A DNA stretch of 64,000 nucleotides from Hyphomicrobiales bacterium (GCA_900473045.1 UCKS01000029.1:1-64000), one strand, 5' to 3'; shown: positions 25,385-35,310, counted from the first letter of the stretch. Translations and numbers: made by a program. Notes: a model not told the origin generated them from the sequence alone.

Positions 25385-26605
25385 TCAGGCCACTTTGTCT
25401 GTCACGCCTGTTGGCGATGTCTCCATCTTCGGAGTCACCGCTTCGAACAGCGGCAGCGCGGCAGCACCGAGCGCCGCCGTCAACTGCCCGGTCTGGCCGC
25501 GAATGACGCGCGGCAGCGCGCGAGTACGGCGGCTTGCGACCGAGACAGGCAGAGCCTGCAGCGCGTCTATGATATCGTCGATAACTGCATCCGGTAGCGC
25601 ACCGCCCAGAATGAGGGTCTCCGGATCGAGAACGTTTTCGAGCATCGCGACAATCGGCGACAGATATTCCGCCGTTTCTGCGATCCATTCTCGAACCACC
25701 TGATTGCCTTTTTTATGCAGCACCTCGATGGCCTCGAAATCGGATTTCTCGAAGCCGGCTGCGGCGAGCTTTTCTTTCAGAGCGTAGACTGAAGCATAGC
25801 GCTCCAGGCAACCGTTCTGGCCACAGGCGCAGGGCCGGCCGCGCGGAGCGACGACGACATGGCCGATTTCACCGGCATTGCCGAACGCACCGCGAAATGG
25901 TGCGCCGTCATGGATCAGCCCCAGCCCGACGCCGACGCCGAAATAGATCATGCCGAAGTTAGAAATCGCTCGCCCGGCGCCGAACAAGCGCTCGCTGACG
26001 GCGGCGGCGTTGGCATCGTTTTCGACGATGACCGTTTCGCCGCTCGCCGCACTCAGAGCCGCTGCCGCATCAATCGAACCCCAGCCCGGCAGTGTGGTCG
26101 GGCCAACGGAGCTCATGCCCTCGATCTCGAATGGGCCGGGCATGACGACGCCGATACCCAGCAGCTTTGACGGAAACTCGGCGCGGACGGCTTCGACCTG
26201 CCGCGTAAAAAACGGAACGATGTATTCCGGCCGGGTATCCTGCACTGCGACGATCGATTTCGAGCGGAGCTTTCCCGAGAGATCGAGGACGGAGGTGACC
26301 ATATGGTCGGCGGCGATTTCAATACCGATGGTGATGGCTCCGTCCGGATTGACGGCAAACTGGATTGGCGGCTGGCCGCGGCCCGAGCGCAGGCGGCCAA
26401 TTTCCATAAGCAGGTGTTCGTCGACCAGTTCATCGACGATATTGGCGACAGCCTGCGCCGTCAGCTGGGTCAGCTTGGCGATGTGCATGCGTCCGAGAGA
26501 ACCGTGCATGCGCACGACATCCATGACGACGCGCCGGTTATGATCCCGGCTGCGTTCCGGGTTTTTGCCGATCGCGATCTGTTGCTTGCCTGATTGCCGC
26601 GCCAT
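25385..26605 (-). CDS. ROK-family transcriptional regulator
   Basis: A 406-residue ROK (NagC/XylR-type) protein: an N-terminal winged helix-turn-helix (residues about 20-80), then a sugar-kinase-like domain with VIVENDANAAA and the zinc motif CACGQNGCLE. Regulators of this group are usually repressors released by a sugar or sugar phosphate. ATG 26605 is preceded by GAGGTAG. It is divergent from the sugar importer operon at 26889, which it presumably controls through the AT-rich palindrome at 26667-26684. The downstream deacetylase gene is likely co-transcribed. Confidence 0.88.
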   Translation of the reverse strand: MARQSGKQQIAIGKNPERSRDHNRRVVMDVVRMHGSLGRMHIAKLTQLTAQAVANIVDELVDEHLLMEIGRLRSGRGQPPIQFAVNPDGAITIGIEIAADHMVTSVLDLSGKLRSKSIVAVQDTRPEYIVPFFTRQVEAVRAEFPSKLLGIGVVMPGPFEIEGMSSVGPTTLPGWGSIDAAAALSAASGETVIVENDANAAAVSERLFGAGRAISNFGMIYFGVGVGLGLIHDGAPFRGAFGNAGEIGHVVVAPRGRPCACGQNGCLERYASVYALKEKLAAAGFEKSDFEAIEVLHKKGNQVVREWIAETAEYLSPIVAMLENVLDPETLILGGALPDAVIDDIIDALQALPVSVASRRTRALPRVIRGQTGQLTAALGAAALPLFEAVTPKMETSPTGVTDKVA

Positions 26606-26666
26606 TTCGACTACCTCTGCCGTTGCGACATAGGGATAACGCCACAGTGCAGGACACCGCAATACA

Positions 26667-26684
26667 ATAATTAAACTAAATTAT
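26667..26684. promoter_or_regulatory. Candidate ROK operator
   Basis: ATAATT-AAACTA-AATTAT is a perfect 6-bp inverted repeat in the 283-base gap between the divergent ROK and binding-protein genes. The AT-rich composition and the TTAAACTAAATTA core resemble operators known for ROK repressors. A TTGACA box (26689-26694) follows directly. The rest of the gap has no gene. Confidence 0.45.
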
Positions 26685-26888
26685 CTTATTGACAAAATGT
26701 GGCGGCCGGATGAGCCTTATGAAATCGCGAACCTGCGATCATTGAAAAGGGAAGGGTGGCCCTCGGGCCTTTGGAGATCCTTCCGGACAAGCACAGCGAA
26801 GCGCCCGGCAGAATATTGACAGGCAGCTTTGGGGAACCAGATGAGCGCGAGCGGGATCATAGCCGACTCGGCATAAGGAGGGTTTATT

Positions 26889-28145
26889 ATGCGTCGCGGA
26901 ATTTTATTGGCCGGTCTTTTTACGGGGATCAGTGTCTTTGCGGTCAACAGCGCCCAGGCTGTTGAGATCGAATATTGGCAGTATGTCTACGAAACGCGCG
27001 TCAAGGCGATGGATCAGCTGATCGCGAATTTCGAGAAGGCCAATCCGGATATTACCGTCAAGCAGACGACATTCCCTTATGCCGATTATCAGACCCGCGT
27101 CGTTGCCGCCAACATGTCCGGCAGTGGCCCCGATGTGATGCAGCTTTTCTATGGCTGGCTTGACCAGTTCATCGCCGGCGATCTCGTTCAGCCCTTGCCC
27201 GTCGATACCTTTCCGCACGACAAAATCGAAAGCGAATTCTTCCCGATCGTTTCCGCCATGAAGCGCGGCGACAACTATTATGGTCTGCCGACCGCCGTTC
27301 GTTCGCTGGCGCTGTTCTACAACAAGAAACTGTTCCAGGAAGCCGGCCTCGATCCGAACAACCCGCCGAAGACGATCGACGAATTCGTCGCCGCCGCTGA
27401 AAAGACCGTGAAGCATGATGCCAACGGCAATATGACCGTGGCCGGCACGACAATGGATATGGCCGGGCAGGACCACCAGTGGTGGCGTGAGGTGCTGATC
27501 CGCCAGAACGGCGGCGAGCCGTATACCGCCGATTACGCCAAGGTAACCTACAACAGCGATGCCGGCATCAAGGCGCTGGAGTTCTACACGGACCTGCAGA
27601 CCGAACAGAAGGTTGGCGAGGTCGGCTTCATGGATGAAGGCCAGGCCGCATTCCGCGCCGGCCGTGCGGCGATGACCATTGATGGCACATTCCGCCTCGG
27701 CTCCTTCAAGAGCATCAAGGACTTCGAATGGGGCGTCACCGAACTGCCGACCAATGCTGCGGGCATACGATCGAATTACGCCAGCTATTTTGCCAATGGC
27801 ATCGGTGCCAAGGTGAGCGGCGAGAAGCTTGAAGCTTCGAAGAAGTTCCTCGCCTACATCTCTTCGCCGGAGGCCATGAAGGTCTGGCTCGATACGGTCG
27901 GTGAACTGCCGGCCCGCCGCTCGGCTGCTCTGACCGATGCCAATCTGGCTGATCCGATCTATTCGCCTTTCCTCAAGGCGCTGGATTACGCTCAGACAAC
28001 GCTGTTTGTCGACGAAGCCGCCCAGCGCCAGACGGCAATCGACATGGTCAATCGCGTGCTGCTGGAAAAGCAGTCGCCGGAGGACTCGATTGCTCAGGCT
28101 GCGGCAGCCGAGCAAGAGATCATTGACGCTGCGAAGGGCAAATAA
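26889..28145 (+). CDS. ABC sugar importer substrate-binding protein, family 1
   Basis: A 418-residue periplasmic binding protein of the MalE/UgpB class. The signal peptide covers about 24 residues and ends at AQA. The mature part shows the family pattern FEKANPDITVKQTTFPYADYQTR and a later GRAAMTIDGTF segment. It binds a sugar or glycoside and hands it to the permeases at 28155 and 29099. The ATG at 26889 follows AAGGAGGG. The ligand is unknown; the neighbouring deacetylase, lyase and kinase suggest an amino-sugar conjugate. Confidence 0.9.
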   Translation: MRRGILLAGLFTGISVFAVNSAQAVEIEYWQYVYETRVKAMDQLIANFEKANPDITVKQTTFPYADYQTRVVAANMSGSGPDVMQLFYGWLDQFIAGDLVQPLPVDTFPHDKIESEFFPIVSAMKRGDNYYGLPTAVRSLALFYNKKLFQEAGLDPNNPPKTIDEFVAAAEKTVKHDANGNMTVAGTTMDMAGQDHQWWREVLIRQNGGEPYTADYAKVTYNSDAGIKALEFYTDLQTEQKVGEVGFMDEGQAAFRAGRAAMTIDGTFRLGSFKSIKDFEWGVTELPTNAAGIRSNYASYFANGIGAKVSGEKLEASKKFLAYISSPEAMKVWLDTVGELPARRSAALTDANLADPIYSPFLKALDYAQTTLFVDEAAQRQTAIDMVNRVLLEKQSPEDSIAQAAAAEQEIIDAAKGK

Positions 28146-28154
28146 GGTCAAGCC

Positions 28155-29102
28155 ATGAGCTCCGCACCTGGAAATACGGATGGGACGGCCGCACGCCGCC
28201 CCGCCGCATCCCCTTGGGATCGGCTATCCATGCGCCACAAGCGCCTCATCTGGGTCTGGACGTTCCTGGCCCTGCCGATCCTGTTTTACTGCGTCATCCG
28301 GTTTTACCCGACATTGCAGGCCTTCTATCTCTCCTTCACCAACTGGAACCTGATGAAGCCGCCGAAATTCATCGGCTTTGCCAACTATGTGAAGCTCTAC
28401 AATGATCCGCAATTCTGGAAGGTTTTCCGCAACACCTTCACTTACCTGATTATCGGAACACCGCTCAGCCTACTGATTTCCTTCGTGATATCCTTCTATC
28501 TCGATCGCGTTCGTATTCTGCACGGGCTGATCCGGGCGCTCTATTTTCTGCCGTTTCTGACGACGGCTGCCGCTATGGCCTGGGTCTGGCGCTGGTTTTA
28601 TCAGCCTGCCCCGATCGGCGTAATCAACGATGTGCTTGGTCTGATCGGATTGCCACAGCAAGCCTTCATCCGCTCCGTCGATCAGGCTTTGCCGTCAATC
28701 ATGGTCACCTCGATCTGGGCCGGTCTCGGGTTTCAGATTATCATCTTCATGGCTGGTCTTCGCGCCATTCCCTCCACCTATTACGAGGCTGCTAAGATCG
28801 ATGGACTTGGCGAATGGCCGATCCTGTGGAAAATCACGCTGCCGCTGCTTAAGCCCACCACCGTCTTTCTCGTCGTGTTTTCCTCGATCGGTTTCCTACG
28901 CATTTTCGATCAGGTCTACAACATGACGACCAATGATCCGGGTGGCCCGCTCGGTTCAACCAAACCGCTGGTGCTGATGATCTATCAGACGGCCTTTTCC
29001 TCCTACAATATGGGCTATGCGGCAGCGCAAACCGTCGTGCTCTTTGCCATCCTGCTGACTGTGTCACTTCTGCAGCTCTGGATACTGAGGGAACGCAAAT
29101 GA
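28155..29102 (+). CDS. ABC sugar importer permease, MalF/UgpA type
   Basis: A 315-residue inner-membrane permease with six predicted helices; the first (LIWVWTFLALPILFYCVI) lies at residues about 30-50. The EAA loop is YYEAAKIDGLGEWPILWKIT (residues about 209-228). It pairs with the permease encoded at 29099, whose start overlaps its stop in ATGA. Together they form the channel of the importer. Confidence 0.9.
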   Translation: MSSAPGNTDGTAARRPAASPWDRLSMRHKRLIWVWTFLALPILFYCVIRFYPTLQAFYLSFTNWNLMKPPKFIGFANYVKLYNDPQFWKVFRNTFTYLIIGTPLSLLISFVISFYLDRVRILHGLIRALYFLPFLTTAAAMAWVWRWFYQPAPIGVINDVLGLIGLPQQAFIRSVDQALPSIMVTSIWAGLGFQIIIFMAGLRAIPSTYYEAAKIDGLGEWPILWKITLPLLKPTTVFLVVFSSIGFLRIFDQVYNMTTNDPGGPLGSTKPLVLMIYQTAFSSYNMGYAAAQTVVLFAILLTVSLLQLWILRERK

Positions 29103-29953
29103 CGGCACTTGTCCAGAATACCGCACCGCTCGCCAAGGCAAATATTCGCCCCGGCCGCATCATTGTCTGGACGCTGCTGTTCATCGGCGGCCTGGTAATG
29201 ATCACGCCGCTGCTGTTCATGTTCTCCACATCGCTGAAGACAGCGAGCCAGGTTTACGATCTGCGGCTGATCCCGTCGGCCCCGACGCTGCAGAACTACA
29301 TCACCGTGCTCTCCGACGGCAGGTTCATGCGCTGGTTCCTGAACTCCACCATCGTTGCCTGCACGGTAACGTTGTCGAACGTGTTCTTCGACAGTCTCGT
29401 TGGTTACACGCTTGCCAAGTTCACGTTTCGCGGCCGCCAGCTGATCTTTCTGGCAATCCTATCGACGCTGATGATCCCGACGGAAATGCTGGTCATTCCC
29501 TGGTATCTGATGTCAAGCCAGCTCGGCTGGCTGGATAGCTATTGGGGGATCATGTTCCCCGGCATGATGACGGCTTTTGGTACCTTCCTGATGAAACAGT
29601 TTTTCGAAACGGTTCCGAACGACTTTTTGGAGGCGGCCCGCATTGACGGACTGAACGAGTTCCAGATCTGGTGGAAAGTGGCGATGCCGCTGGTGACACC
29701 GGCGCTTTCTGCGCTGGCGATCTTTACATTTCTTGGCAATTGGACAGCCTTCTTCTGGCCGCTGATCGTGGTGACGAGCCGTGAACTTTATACGCTGCCG
29801 GTGGGGCTTTCGAGCTTTGCCGTCGAGCAATCCATTCAATGGGAAATGATCATGACCGGCGCGGCACTTGCCACCTTGCCGACGCTGCTCGTCTTCCTGG
29901 TGCTGCAGCGCTACATCGTGCGCGGCATCATGCTGGCCGGTCTGAAAGGATAA
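29099..29953 (+). CDS. ABC sugar importer permease, MalG/UgpE type
   Basis: A 284-residue permease with six helices and the EAA loop FLEAARIDGLNEFQIWWKVA (residues about 176-195). The N-terminal helix is WTLLFIGGLVMITPLLFMFS. The start overlaps the partner permease (ATGA). The lyase gene begins 5 bases after the stop, so transport and metabolism genes are co-translated in this operon. Confidence 0.9.
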   Translation: MTALVQNTAPLAKANIRPGRIIVWTLLFIGGLVMITPLLFMFSTSLKTASQVYDLRLIPSAPTLQNYITVLSDGRFMRWFLNSTIVACTVTLSNVFFDSLVGYTLAKFTFRGRQLIFLAILSTLMIPTEMLVIPWYLMSSQLGWLDSYWGIMFPGMMTAFGTFLMKQFFETVPNDFLEAARIDGLNEFQIWWKVAMPLVTPALSALAIFTFLGNWTAFFWPLIVVTSRELYTLPVGLSSFAVEQSIQWEMIMTGAALATLPTLLVFLVLQRYIVRGIMLAGLKG

Positions 29954-29957
29954 GACA

Positions 29958-31472
29958 GTGCCCGATAGCAATCCACGCCTGAACGACAAAACTGTCTTTC
30001 CCGATCCCATCTATAAGGAAACGGTTCTGCGCCCGCTTTTCGATAGTGCCAAGACCCATCATGTCGATGGCTTCCGGCGCATCGACCGTGCGCATCTGGT
30101 CATGCTGGTTGAAACCGGTATCCTCGACAGGACGCAAGCCTCCAAGATCGCCGGGGCTCTTGAGGCGATCGATCGCGATATCGATCCGGCCGAACTCGTT
30201 TATACCGGCGAAGTCGAAGACTTTTTCTTCCTGATCGAAAAGGAACTCAAGGCGCGCATCGGGGCCGATGTCGCGGGACGTCTACATACCGCGCGTTCGC
30301 GCAACGATATTGACCACACGCTGTTCAAACTCGGCTTGAAGGCGCGGATCGATGCGCTGATGGTCAAGGCTCATACATTGCTCGCCACGCTGATAGAAGC
30401 TGCCGATCGCGAGAGGGCGACTTTGATTGTCGCCTATACCCATGGTCAGCCGGCCCAGCCGACCACGTTTGGTCATTATCTGTCGGCAGCAATCGAGGTG
30501 TTCATCCGCGACATCGAGCGTTTGTCCGAAGCGCGCAGGATCGTCGATCTCAGTCCGATGGGTGCAGCGGCCATCACCACATCGGGCTTTCCAATCGACC
30601 GGGCAAGAGTGGCCGAATTGCTGGGGTTTCGGGCAGCCTTGCAGAACTCCTACAGCTGCATTGCCGCCGTCGATTACACCACGGCGACCTACAGCGCCGT
30701 CGAATTGACGTTCTTGCATCTGGGCCGGCTCATTCAGGATTTTCAGTTCTGGACAAGCTTCGAGGTCGGCCAGATCTACGTGCCAAATGCGCTGGTGCAG
30801 ATCTCGTCGATCATGCCGCAGAAGCGCAATCCGGTGCCGATCGAGCACATGCGGCTTCTGGCCAGCCAGACGTTTGGCCGCGCCCGCACGATGCTTGATA
30901 TCATGCACAACACGCCGTTCACCGATATGAACGACATCGAAGGCGAAACGCAGTCAGTTGGCTATGAGGCTTTCCACGCGGCTGGCCGGGTGCTGGATCT
31001 GATGGCGTCTTTCGTCAGGGCGATCCGGATCGATCCCGAGAAGGTCGCCAACAACATCCGCCGCTCCTGTATCACAATTACCGAGCTTGCGGATTCTCTG
31101 GTCCGCCTCGAAGACCTCTCGTTCCGCCAGGCACATGAGATCGCCGCGTCTGTGGCGCGCTCGGTCGTGGCCAGCGGCGGTGGACTTGAACAAGACGGTT
31201 ACGGGCCGTTTCTGGCCGCATTCGAGGCTTCGGTGGGCCGTAAGCCCTCGCTCGATATGAACCAGTTTGTCGAAATCGTCTCGCCGGAGCACTTCGTTGC
31301 CGTACGCGCCCGTTTCGGCGGTCCGGCCCCTGAGCCGATGGCGCAGGCGCTGTGCACCTATCGAAGCAAGTCTGCAGCCTTTATCGCGGAAGCGCAGGAC
31401 AATGCTGCGCGGGAAGCCAAGGCAGCCGTCGAACTCGATACAAAATTCAAAGCATTGATGGGAGCAGCCTGA
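29958..31472 (+). CDS. Argininosuccinate-lyase-like enzyme of the fumarase/aspartase superfamily
   Basis: A 504-residue protein similar to ArgH throughout. Superfamily motifs are present: HTARSRNDID (residues about 112-121), YTHGQPAQPTTFGHY and the signature SSIMPQKRNPVPIEH with the catalytic serine loop. True ArgH releases fumarate from argininosuccinate. Position inside a sugar importer operon, between permease and ATPase genes, argues against an arginine-biosynthetic role; it may eliminate fumarate or a similar acid from an imported conjugate. The start is GTG at 29958, 7 bases after AAAGGA. The stop overlaps the next start (TGATG). Confidence 0.82.
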   Translation: MPDSNPRLNDKTVFPDPIYKETVLRPLFDSAKTHHVDGFRRIDRAHLVMLVETGILDRTQASKIAGALEAIDRDIDPAELVYTGEVEDFFFLIEKELKARIGADVAGRLHTARSRNDIDHTLFKLGLKARIDALMVKAHTLLATLIEAADRERATLIVAYTHGQPAQPTTFGHYLSAAIEVFIRDIERLSEARRIVDLSPMGAAAITTSGFPIDRARVAELLGFRAALQNSYSCIAAVDYTTATYSAVELTFLHLGRLIQDFQFWTSFEVGQIYVPNALVQISSIMPQKRNPVPIEHMRLLASQTFGRARTMLDIMHNTPFTDMNDIEGETQSVGYEAFHAAGRVLDLMASFVRAIRIDPEKVANNIRRSCITITELADSLVRLEDLSFRQAHEIAASVARSVVASGGGLEQDGYGPFLAAFEASVGRKPSLDMNQFVEIVSPEHFVAVRARFGGPAPEPMAQALCTYRSKSAAFIAEAQDNAAREAKAAVELDTKFKALMGAA

Positions 31473-32506
31473 TGGCAAACATAGAATTGCAGGGTCTGCT
31501 CAAACGCTATGGCAAGATAGACGTTGTCCACGGCATCGATCTTGCGATCGCTGATGGCGAGTTCGTGGTTTTCGTTGGCCCGTCCGGCTGCGGCAAATCG
31601 ACGACGTTGCGGATGATTGCCGGCTTGGAAGACATTTCCGGCGGTACGCTGCGCATCGGCGGCGAGGTTGTCAACGAGCGCGAGCCCAAGCAGCGGAACA
31701 TCGCAATGGTCTTTCAGAACTATGCGATCTACCCACATATGAGCGTACGGCAGAATATTGGTTTCGGGCTCTATACGTCTAAAATCTCCCAGGCAGAGAA
31801 GAACAAGCGCATCGACGAGACGGCCGAGGTGCTTGGGTTGACCCAATACCTCTCCCGCAGGCCGGCCGCCCTTTCCGGCGGTCAGCGCCAGCGCGTCGCG
31901 ATCGGCCGCGCCATGGTGCGCAACCCATCCGCCTTTCTGTTCGATGAACCGCTTTCCAATCTGGATGCGCAGTTGCGGGCACAGATGCGTATCGAGATCA
32001 AGCGCCTGCATCAAAGGCTCGGCACGACGATCGTCTATGTCACCCACGATCAGATCGAAGCGATGACCATGGCCGACCGCATTGTCGTGATGCGCGACGG
32101 CCATATCCTGCAGGCGGGGACGCCGATGAATATCTACGACAATCCCGTCGATGTGTTCACCGCCAAATTCATCGGCAGCCCATCGATGAACCTCGTTCCC
32201 GGGACCTGGACAGACGACGGCGCCCGCGTCGAAGCGGAGGGTGCGCATCTGATCGGCGTCAGACCGCATGATCTCCTGATCGGCGAGACGCAGGACCCCG
32301 GGTTCAATCTCACGGGTGCGGTCACGGCGGTCGAGCCGCTCGGCTCCGAAACACTGGTGCATTTCGATGCGGCCGGCACATCTGTCATTGCAACCGCCCC
32401 GGCAAAACTGCTACCGGCCGTTGGCAGCACGGTGAGCGCCCATGCCAAACCCGGCTCGCTCTATCTTTTCGATGCCAAAACGGAAAAGGCCCTCGGCCGC
32501 CAATGA
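31472..32506 (+). CDS. ABC sugar importer ATPase, MalK/UgpC type
   Basis: A 344-residue ATPase: Walker A GPSGCGKST, signature LSGGQRQR, Walker B FLFDEPLSNLD and the switch histidine in VTHDQIEAMT. A C-terminal TOBE-like regulatory domain (residues about 235-340) is typical of CUT1 sugar ATPases. ATG 31472 overlaps the lyase stop and gives the standard start MANIELQGLLKRYG. It energises the permeases at 28155 and 29099. Confidence 0.91.
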   Translation: MANIELQGLLKRYGKIDVVHGIDLAIADGEFVVFVGPSGCGKSTTLRMIAGLEDISGGTLRIGGEVVNEREPKQRNIAMVFQNYAIYPHMSVRQNIGFGLYTSKISQAEKNKRIDETAEVLGLTQYLSRRPAALSGGQRQRVAIGRAMVRNPSAFLFDEPLSNLDAQLRAQMRIEIKRLHQRLGTTIVYVTHDQIEAMTMADRIVVMRDGHILQAGTPMNIYDNPVDVFTAKFIGSPSMNLVPGTWTDDGARVEAEGAHLIGVRPHDLLIGETQDPGFNLTGAVTAVEPLGSETLVHFDAAGTSVIATAPAKLLPAVGSTVSAHAKPGSLYLFDAKTEKALGRQ

Positions 32507-33396
32507 CGCTTAAGAACGAGACAAGATCGGCCGTGCTCAGCATCGGCCGGATTTATTGCGACCTGATTTTCACCGGATTGCAAGGCATGCCGGTGCTCGG
32601 CCGTGAGATTTTTGCCGAGAACATGGATATCGCGGCTGGCGGTGGCGCCTTTATCATGGCTGCTTACTGCACTCACGCAGGCCGCAAGACGGCGCTTCTT
32701 TCGCGCCTCGGTACCGACGCATTGTCGATGGGGCTGGAAGGTCAGCTTGCGGCGAGCAACGTCGATCTGCGGTTTCTCGACCGGGCCGCAGAGGCCGGGC
32801 CGCAGGTCACTGTCGCTATCATCAACGACCAGGAGCGGGCTTTCCTTTCGCGCCGCGCCGGTTCAGCCAAACCGGCGACGCTGTCAACGGCTCTGGAGTG
32901 GCCTGACGCCCGCCATCTGCACATTGCCGAATTTGCGACACTTGTCGAAATTCCGGGGCTGGTTGCGGCAGCGAAGGCAAAAGGCCTGACCGTGTCGCTC
33001 GATCCGAGTTGGGACGAAACGTTGATTTTCGACCGGGATTTTCTGGCCAAATGCGAAGGCATCGATATCTTCCTGCCGAATGTCGAGGAGGCTGCGGCCA
33101 TCACCGGCGAAACCGAACCGTCAAAGGCGCTGGATAGGCTTGCGACGGTATTTCCGGTCATTGCATTAAAGGCCGGTTCGCAGGGCGCATACCTCGCGAG
33201 CCGCGAAAATGTGTTGCACCGTCCCGCCAAACCCGTGCAAGTCATCGACACGACAGGGGCAGGCGATGCCTTCAATGCCGGCTTTATCCATAGCTGGCTC
33301 AATGGACATGATGACGAGATCTGCCTCAGCGACGCCGTCGCCATGGGTACGCTCGCCGTTCAAGCAGCAGGCGGCGCAACCATCCTAAAGTGTTAG
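32503..33396 (+). CDS. PfkB-family carbohydrate kinase
   Basis: A 297-residue ribokinase/PfkB-type kinase. The N-terminal glycine pair of the sugar site lies in AAGGGAFIMA, and the catalytic/anion-hole motif DTTGAGDAFNAGF (residues about 249-261) contains the base aspartate. It phosphorylates a sugar or nucleoside hydroxyl with ATP. As the last gene of the importer operon (start overlapping the ATPase gene by 4 bases) it likely phosphorylates the sugar released by the deacetylase and lyase. Substrate unknown. The gene is convergent with the hydrolase gene at 33450. Confidence 0.87.
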   Translation: MTLKNETRSAVLSIGRIYCDLIFTGLQGMPVLGREIFAENMDIAAGGGAFIMAAYCTHAGRKTALLSRLGTDALSMGLEGQLAASNVDLRFLDRAAEAGPQVTVAIINDQERAFLSRRAGSAKPATLSTALEWPDARHLHIAEFATLVEIPGLVAAAKAKGLTVSLDPSWDETLIFDRDFLAKCEGIDIFLPNVEEAAAITGETEPSKALDRLATVFPVIALKAGSQGAYLASRENVLHRPAKPVQVIDTTGAGDAFNAGFIHSWLNGHDDEICLSDAVAMGTLAVQAAGGATILKC

Positions 33397-33449
33397 GGGC
33401 TGTTCAAGGCAGATAAAGCTGACTGACCTCTCGCGCATGTACATCGCCT

Positions 33450-34394
33450 TTAAGCATCGTGGAGCCTGAGAAAGTCCGAAACCGTTGCCAGGCAAAGGGC
33501 CTTTTCCTCGACGTGCGGCATGTGGCTGGACTGCTCGAACACCACCCAGCGGCAGCCGGGGACCCGTTCGGCATAAGGCCGAACCACGTCTGCGGTCGCC
33601 TCGTCGTGACGTCCCGAGATCAGCAGCGTCGGGGCTGCGATCTGCGGCAAGCGGTCTTCGATCGTCCAGTCCTTCATTGTGCCGATGACGTGAAACTCGG
33701 TCGGGCCATTCATGTTGCGATATACGGTATTGTCCTCGTCCATGATCGCAAATGTACGCGCCACTTCCGGCGGCCACGGCGAGACGCGGCAGACGTGCCG
33801 GTCATAAAACACGCGCGATGCGGCGATGTATTCCGGATCTGTGATGGTGCCCGCTTCCTCGTGCTTCACGAGTGTTGCCTGAACGTCGGCCGGCAGTTCG
33901 CGGCGCAGACGGTTGGCCTCCGACACCCAGGTGTGCATGTTGGCCGGCGAATTGGCGATAACAAGCGCCTTTAACCCATCAGGCCGGCGCACCGCATGTT
34001 CCGCGCCGAGCATACCGCCCCAGGACTGGCCGAGAAAGGCATAGCGTTCCGCGATACCAAGATGTTTCAGCAACGCATCCAGCTCGTCGAGAAACAGCGC
34101 GACTGTCCAGAAGTCCGCTCCTTTGTGCGGCAGGCGTGTCGAGTTGCCGTTGCCGAGCTGATCGTAGTGGATGATAGGGCGGCCATCGAGCGCAGCGATA
34201 TCCTTGAATGAATCGACATAGTCGTGTGTGCAGCCTGGCCCGCCATGGGCGACCACCAGCGGCAAGAGCGGCGAGCCCAGCGATCCAGTGATACGATACC
34301 AAGTCCGGTAGTCGCGAAACGGCAGATAGGATTCCTGAGCTTCGACCGGTGCCACGTCTTTGCCTCCATGCGGTTGTTCCGATGGAGAAAGCAT
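33450..34394 (-). CDS. pip: Proline iminopeptidase-type alpha/beta hydrolase (1)
   Basis: A 314-residue serine hydrolase of peptidase family S33. HGGPG (residues 50-54) forms the oxyanion hole and GQSWGG contains the nucleophile Ser124; acid and base lie in SGRHDEAT and SSHMPHVEE. Such enzymes remove N-terminal proline or hydrolyse amides of small ligands. ATG 34394 is chosen because the family N-terminus begins there and AGGA lies just upstream; the frame extends 74 codons further upstream but that part overlaps the LuxR gene and is not domain-like. It follows the LuxR gene by 28 bases on the same strand, a pairing known from plant-associated LuxR solos. Confidence 0.87.
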   Translation of the reverse strand: MLSPSEQPHGGKDVAPVEAQESYLPFRDYRTWYRITGSLGSPLLPLVVAHGGPGCTHDYVDSFKDIAALDGRPIIHYDQLGNGNSTRLPHKGADFWTVALFLDELDALLKHLGIAERYAFLGQSWGGMLGAEHAVRRPDGLKALVIANSPANMHTWVSEANRLRRELPADVQATLVKHEEAGTITDPEYIAASRVFYDRHVCRVSPWPPEVARTFAIMDEDNTVYRNMNGPTEFHVIGTMKDWTIEDRLPQIAAPTLLISGRHDEATADVVRPYAERVPGCRWVVFEQSSHMPHVEEKALCLATVSDFLRLHDA

Positions 34395-34422
34395 ACCGTC
34401 CTGTTTCAGGCGGCGGCAGCTA

Positions 34423-35211
34423 TCACAAGTAATAGGATGGCTGGTCTTCCAGCAGGCGGTAATGGGTGGCGCGCACCACAGCCTGGGTGCGGTTCTTTGC
34501 GCCGAGCTTCTTGGCGGCGGCGTTGAGATGCATGACGACGGTCGGCACCGAGCGGCCGATGATGCGGGAAATCTCCTTTGCAGAAAGCCCCTCGGCCGAA
34601 TGCCGCAAACATTCACGCTCGCGGTCGGTCAAATGCGTCCGGGCTCCAGTGAGCGCCCTCTTGTCGAAGGCGGAAAAGGCAGCTTCATGGAAGACATGGG
34701 CCAAAAGGCTGAAATCCGCCATGTGGCGGTCGGCGTCGCCCTGGAAGTCCCGGCCAACCCCGAAACGTACCCCCGTCACCGTCGCGCAGTCGCCGCGCGG
34801 CAGATGCACCGGCACGGTCACACCGCAGGACATGTCCCGTTCGTAGAGATAGCGCGACACCGGCGCACTGCGCTCGGTGAGGAACCGGTTGATCGCCGTC
34901 CCGGCGGTGCGATCGTAATTCCAGAAGAACGGCGTTGTCGTGCGCATCGCCAGAAGCTGCACCGGGTCGATCCGGAAATACTCCCGGTCGAACCAGTATT
35001 CGCGCATGTCTTCGGAAATATTGCGCAGCTTCAGCAGCGACGGCAGCATGAGCTGGCCGTCGAGATCGTAGGGAACCGGGGTGTAGTCGTAGATCAGCGC
35101 ATCGAAGCCAAACCCCTTGATCACCTCGAACGCAGTGTCGATCCGTCCGTCCAGCGTCTGCTCGGCTGTAAAACGCGATCTGATCGCTCCGATGTCGTCA
35201 AACATGCGCAA
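34423..35211 (-). CDS. LuxR-family solo regulator of the plant-responsive type
   Basis: A 262-residue protein with an N-terminal autoinducer-binding domain (residues about 15-180) and a C-terminal LuxR helix-turn-helix (residues 195-255, [22 protein letters not shown]). At positions equivalent to Trp57 and Tyr61 of AHL receptors it has Met69 and Trp73 (EDMREYW), while Asp82, Pro83, Trp97 and Gly130 are retained. The Met/Trp replacement is the hallmark of plant-associated bacterial (PAB) LuxR solos such as OryR, XccR, PsoR and PipR, which respond to plant compounds instead of AHLs. No luxI gene occurs in the window. It is flanked by two pip-type genes and a peptide importer, the arrangement reported for PipR. 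Confidence 0.88.
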   Translation of the reverse strand: MRMFDDIGAIRSRFTAEQTLDGRIDTAFEVIKGFGFDALIYDYTPVPYDLDGQLMLPSLLKLRNISEDMREYWFDREYFRIDPVQLLAMRTTTPFFWNYDRTAGTAINRFLTERSAPVSRYLYERDMSCGVTVPVHLPRGDCATVTGVRFGVGRDFQGDADRHMADFSLLAHVFHEAAFSAFDKRALTGARTHLTDRERECLRHSAEGLSAKEISRIIGRSVPTVVMHLNAAAKKLGAKNRTQAVVRATHYRLLEDQPSYYL

Positions 35212-35310
35212 ATCCCAACGTCGAACACCCGGATCTGAAAAACAGGGGCAGGGCTATCCTATCACTTCTTATAGCTGGCGCGGAACCGGCAATCCGCTAA
35301 AAATTGGACA

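Noticed and set aside
29958-31472. Housekeeping argH
   Set aside because: It is embedded and translationally coupled in a sugar importer operon, and arginine genes are absent nearby; a biosynthetic role is unlikely though not excluded.
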